64,000 bases of DNA, taken from positions 69,329,526-69,393,525 of the forward strand of contig CM054134.1 in the NCBI GenBank assembly GCA_028751875.1, read 5' to 3'. This document shows positions 62,720 to 64,000 of this stretch, piece by piece (position 1 is the stretch's first letter; each line of letters opens with the position of its first letter). This DNA is from Rapana venosa (taxonomy: Eukaryota > Mollusca > Gastropoda > Neogastropoda > Muricidae). Both the position numbers and the translations under genes were made by a program. The notes under the pieces were generated by a model, which saw nothing but the letters and a program-made list of their open reading frames with translations, was not told where the DNA came from and did not search any database.

Positions 62720-64000
62720 CTGAAAGAGCCTCTTGGCAATCCAACAGAGGAGCTGCGGTCTTATCAATGACAAAAAGTATTTTAAAACAACAAGACCAAT
62801 AACAACAAAACCCTAAATAATACAAAAACTGGAAAAAAAACATCGTAACCATCAAACAAGGAAACAAACCCCCCCCCAAAAAAAACAACAACAACAACAC
62901 CAAACCACAATATAAAATGGAACAAATTCACATACCCACTACCACTCACAACCCCCCATCCCCACCCCAACCACCCAGACACATATAACACCCATCTCCA
63001 AAATGAATAAACAAACAAATAAACAAACAACTAACTAACCCATCATAAGATTGCATTTCAAATCATATTTCAAGGACCTCTACAGAAATAAGGAGCGGGC
63101 TCTCGTATGACTCCATTACATTCATTTCGTTGTCAGGCGCAACATCTGTTTGGACATCTTGGTGTGCAATAGTTTGGCACATCATTATGAGGAACGTGGT
63201 TTACATTTCATGACCTCTTTATGAAAATATTGTATCGCACTACACTGCAGTGTGATATAGCTTGCTGTTGTGTGTATTTTTGTCCGGCGACAGATTTTCT
63301 TGGCGTAAAAATCGAGGCTGATAAATTATAATGCATACTGCATCATTATGATTTATGTCGCAGTCAACCTGAAAAGTTGTTGGGATGGCGGTCTGCAACC
63401 TTAAGCTATCTTCTTAGTCCTCAACAGGCTACTTGCAAGATGAGGCGGCTGTGTAAGCTTGGGTTGAAACACACACACACACACACACACACTAAATGGG
63501 AAATGTCAGTTATTTTCTAAAACGAATCACACGGTGATATACATTCAAATATTAAGTTATACTGTCATGAATTATTTTCCAAAGCAAGCATATCAAACGT
63601 TGCAATTCGTTCTGGAGAACAAAACGTGATGTTTGATGTGGACCACATGCCTCCTGCTATGAGAGACCCTGACGCTGAAATGTCTGTTTCATGACAAACA
63701 CGGTTATTCTATTCCTGCCGCTAATCATTTCGAGCACTAATACGTCAAATATTTTATGCGCCATATTCACATTGTATGACCTAAAAACTCTACACAGAAA
63801 TGTTAATAGTTTTAAAGAACCTTTTATCAAATCATATTATTCCCCAGTGGGAATTTGGGGGCTGGGGGTGGGGGCTGTCAGTATTAGTAGCATACCCAAC
63901 TTATGGAAATTAGTGCTAGGAATTCCCTCTTTTCTATCCCTCTCTTTGTTTCTGCCTTGCTTCTTTTCGCCCTGTCACTTCCTTCGTGTCTATTTTGTGC
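62720..64000. other. Intergenic, no gene recognised
   Basis: A/C-rich DNA at 62780-63030, (CA)n at 63470-63492. No open frame with recognisable homology. Confidence 0.5.

Overview
This is animal nuclear DNA. It has GT-AG introns of 0.8 to 11 kb, AATAAA signals, tRNA-derived SINEs, non-LTR retrotransposon relics and very dense (CA)n, (CT)n and poly(C)/poly(G) tracts. The protein sequences are those of a bilaterian invertebrate. The mix of SINEs, LINE C-termini and microsatellites suggests a mollusc, probably a marine gastropod. That placement is an inference; no species-diagnostic gene is present.

Three protein-coding genes can be supported. (1) A ZFAND4 (ANUBL1) orthologue on + runs from 3839 to 22177. 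It enters the window already inside its ubiquitin-like domain and ends with a complete AN1 zinc finger. (2) BOLA2 on - (31250 to 27684) has three exons and 86 residues, with the Cys and His used for Fe-S cluster binding in this family. (3) Peflin (PEF1) on + starts at 31519. It has seven coding exons, 281 residues, a Gly/Tyr/Gln/Pro-rich N-terminus and a penta-EF-hand domain. BOLA2 and PEF1 are divergent, with 268 bp between their start codons, so they probably share a promoter. No gene is recognisable from about 47 to 64 kb, which is repeat-rich.

The most notable coding observation is that PEF1 has two candidate last coding exons, 43768-43809 and 46892-46933. Each follows an acceptor in the correct phase. 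They encode FMDMALDSTLARI and FLEMALDSTLANI. Six of the ten codons for shared residues differ, all silently, which suggests an old duplication kept under selection on both copies. A hAT-like transposon (44061-45642) lies between them.

Layout: 1-3838 is intron or upstream sequence with SINEs. 3839-22177 is ZFAND4, whose largest intron (5051-16459) holds 1.7 kb of almost continuous simple repeat, a LINE relic with RNase H, a tandem repeat and several SINEs. 22178 to about 25.9 kb is the probable ZFAND4 3' UTR. 27.3-31.25 kb is BOLA2. 31.5-46.9 kb is PEF1, with many repeats in its introns, including a 44-bp minisatellite split by a SINE. 46.9-50.7 kb is a probable long PEF1 3' UTR or intergenic sequence. 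50.88-51.84 kb is a 28-bp minisatellite. 52-64 kb is intergenic, with SINEs and five LINE fragments.

Repeat biology is the second theme. At least six SINE types are present and exchange 3' tails, including a chimera of two heads and tails. One SINE combines a tRNA-like head with a 5S-rRNA-like segment. Three copies of a roughly 162-bp MITE end exactly in TTAA. A diverged repeat of about 450 bp occurs at 18.9 and 38.1 kb.
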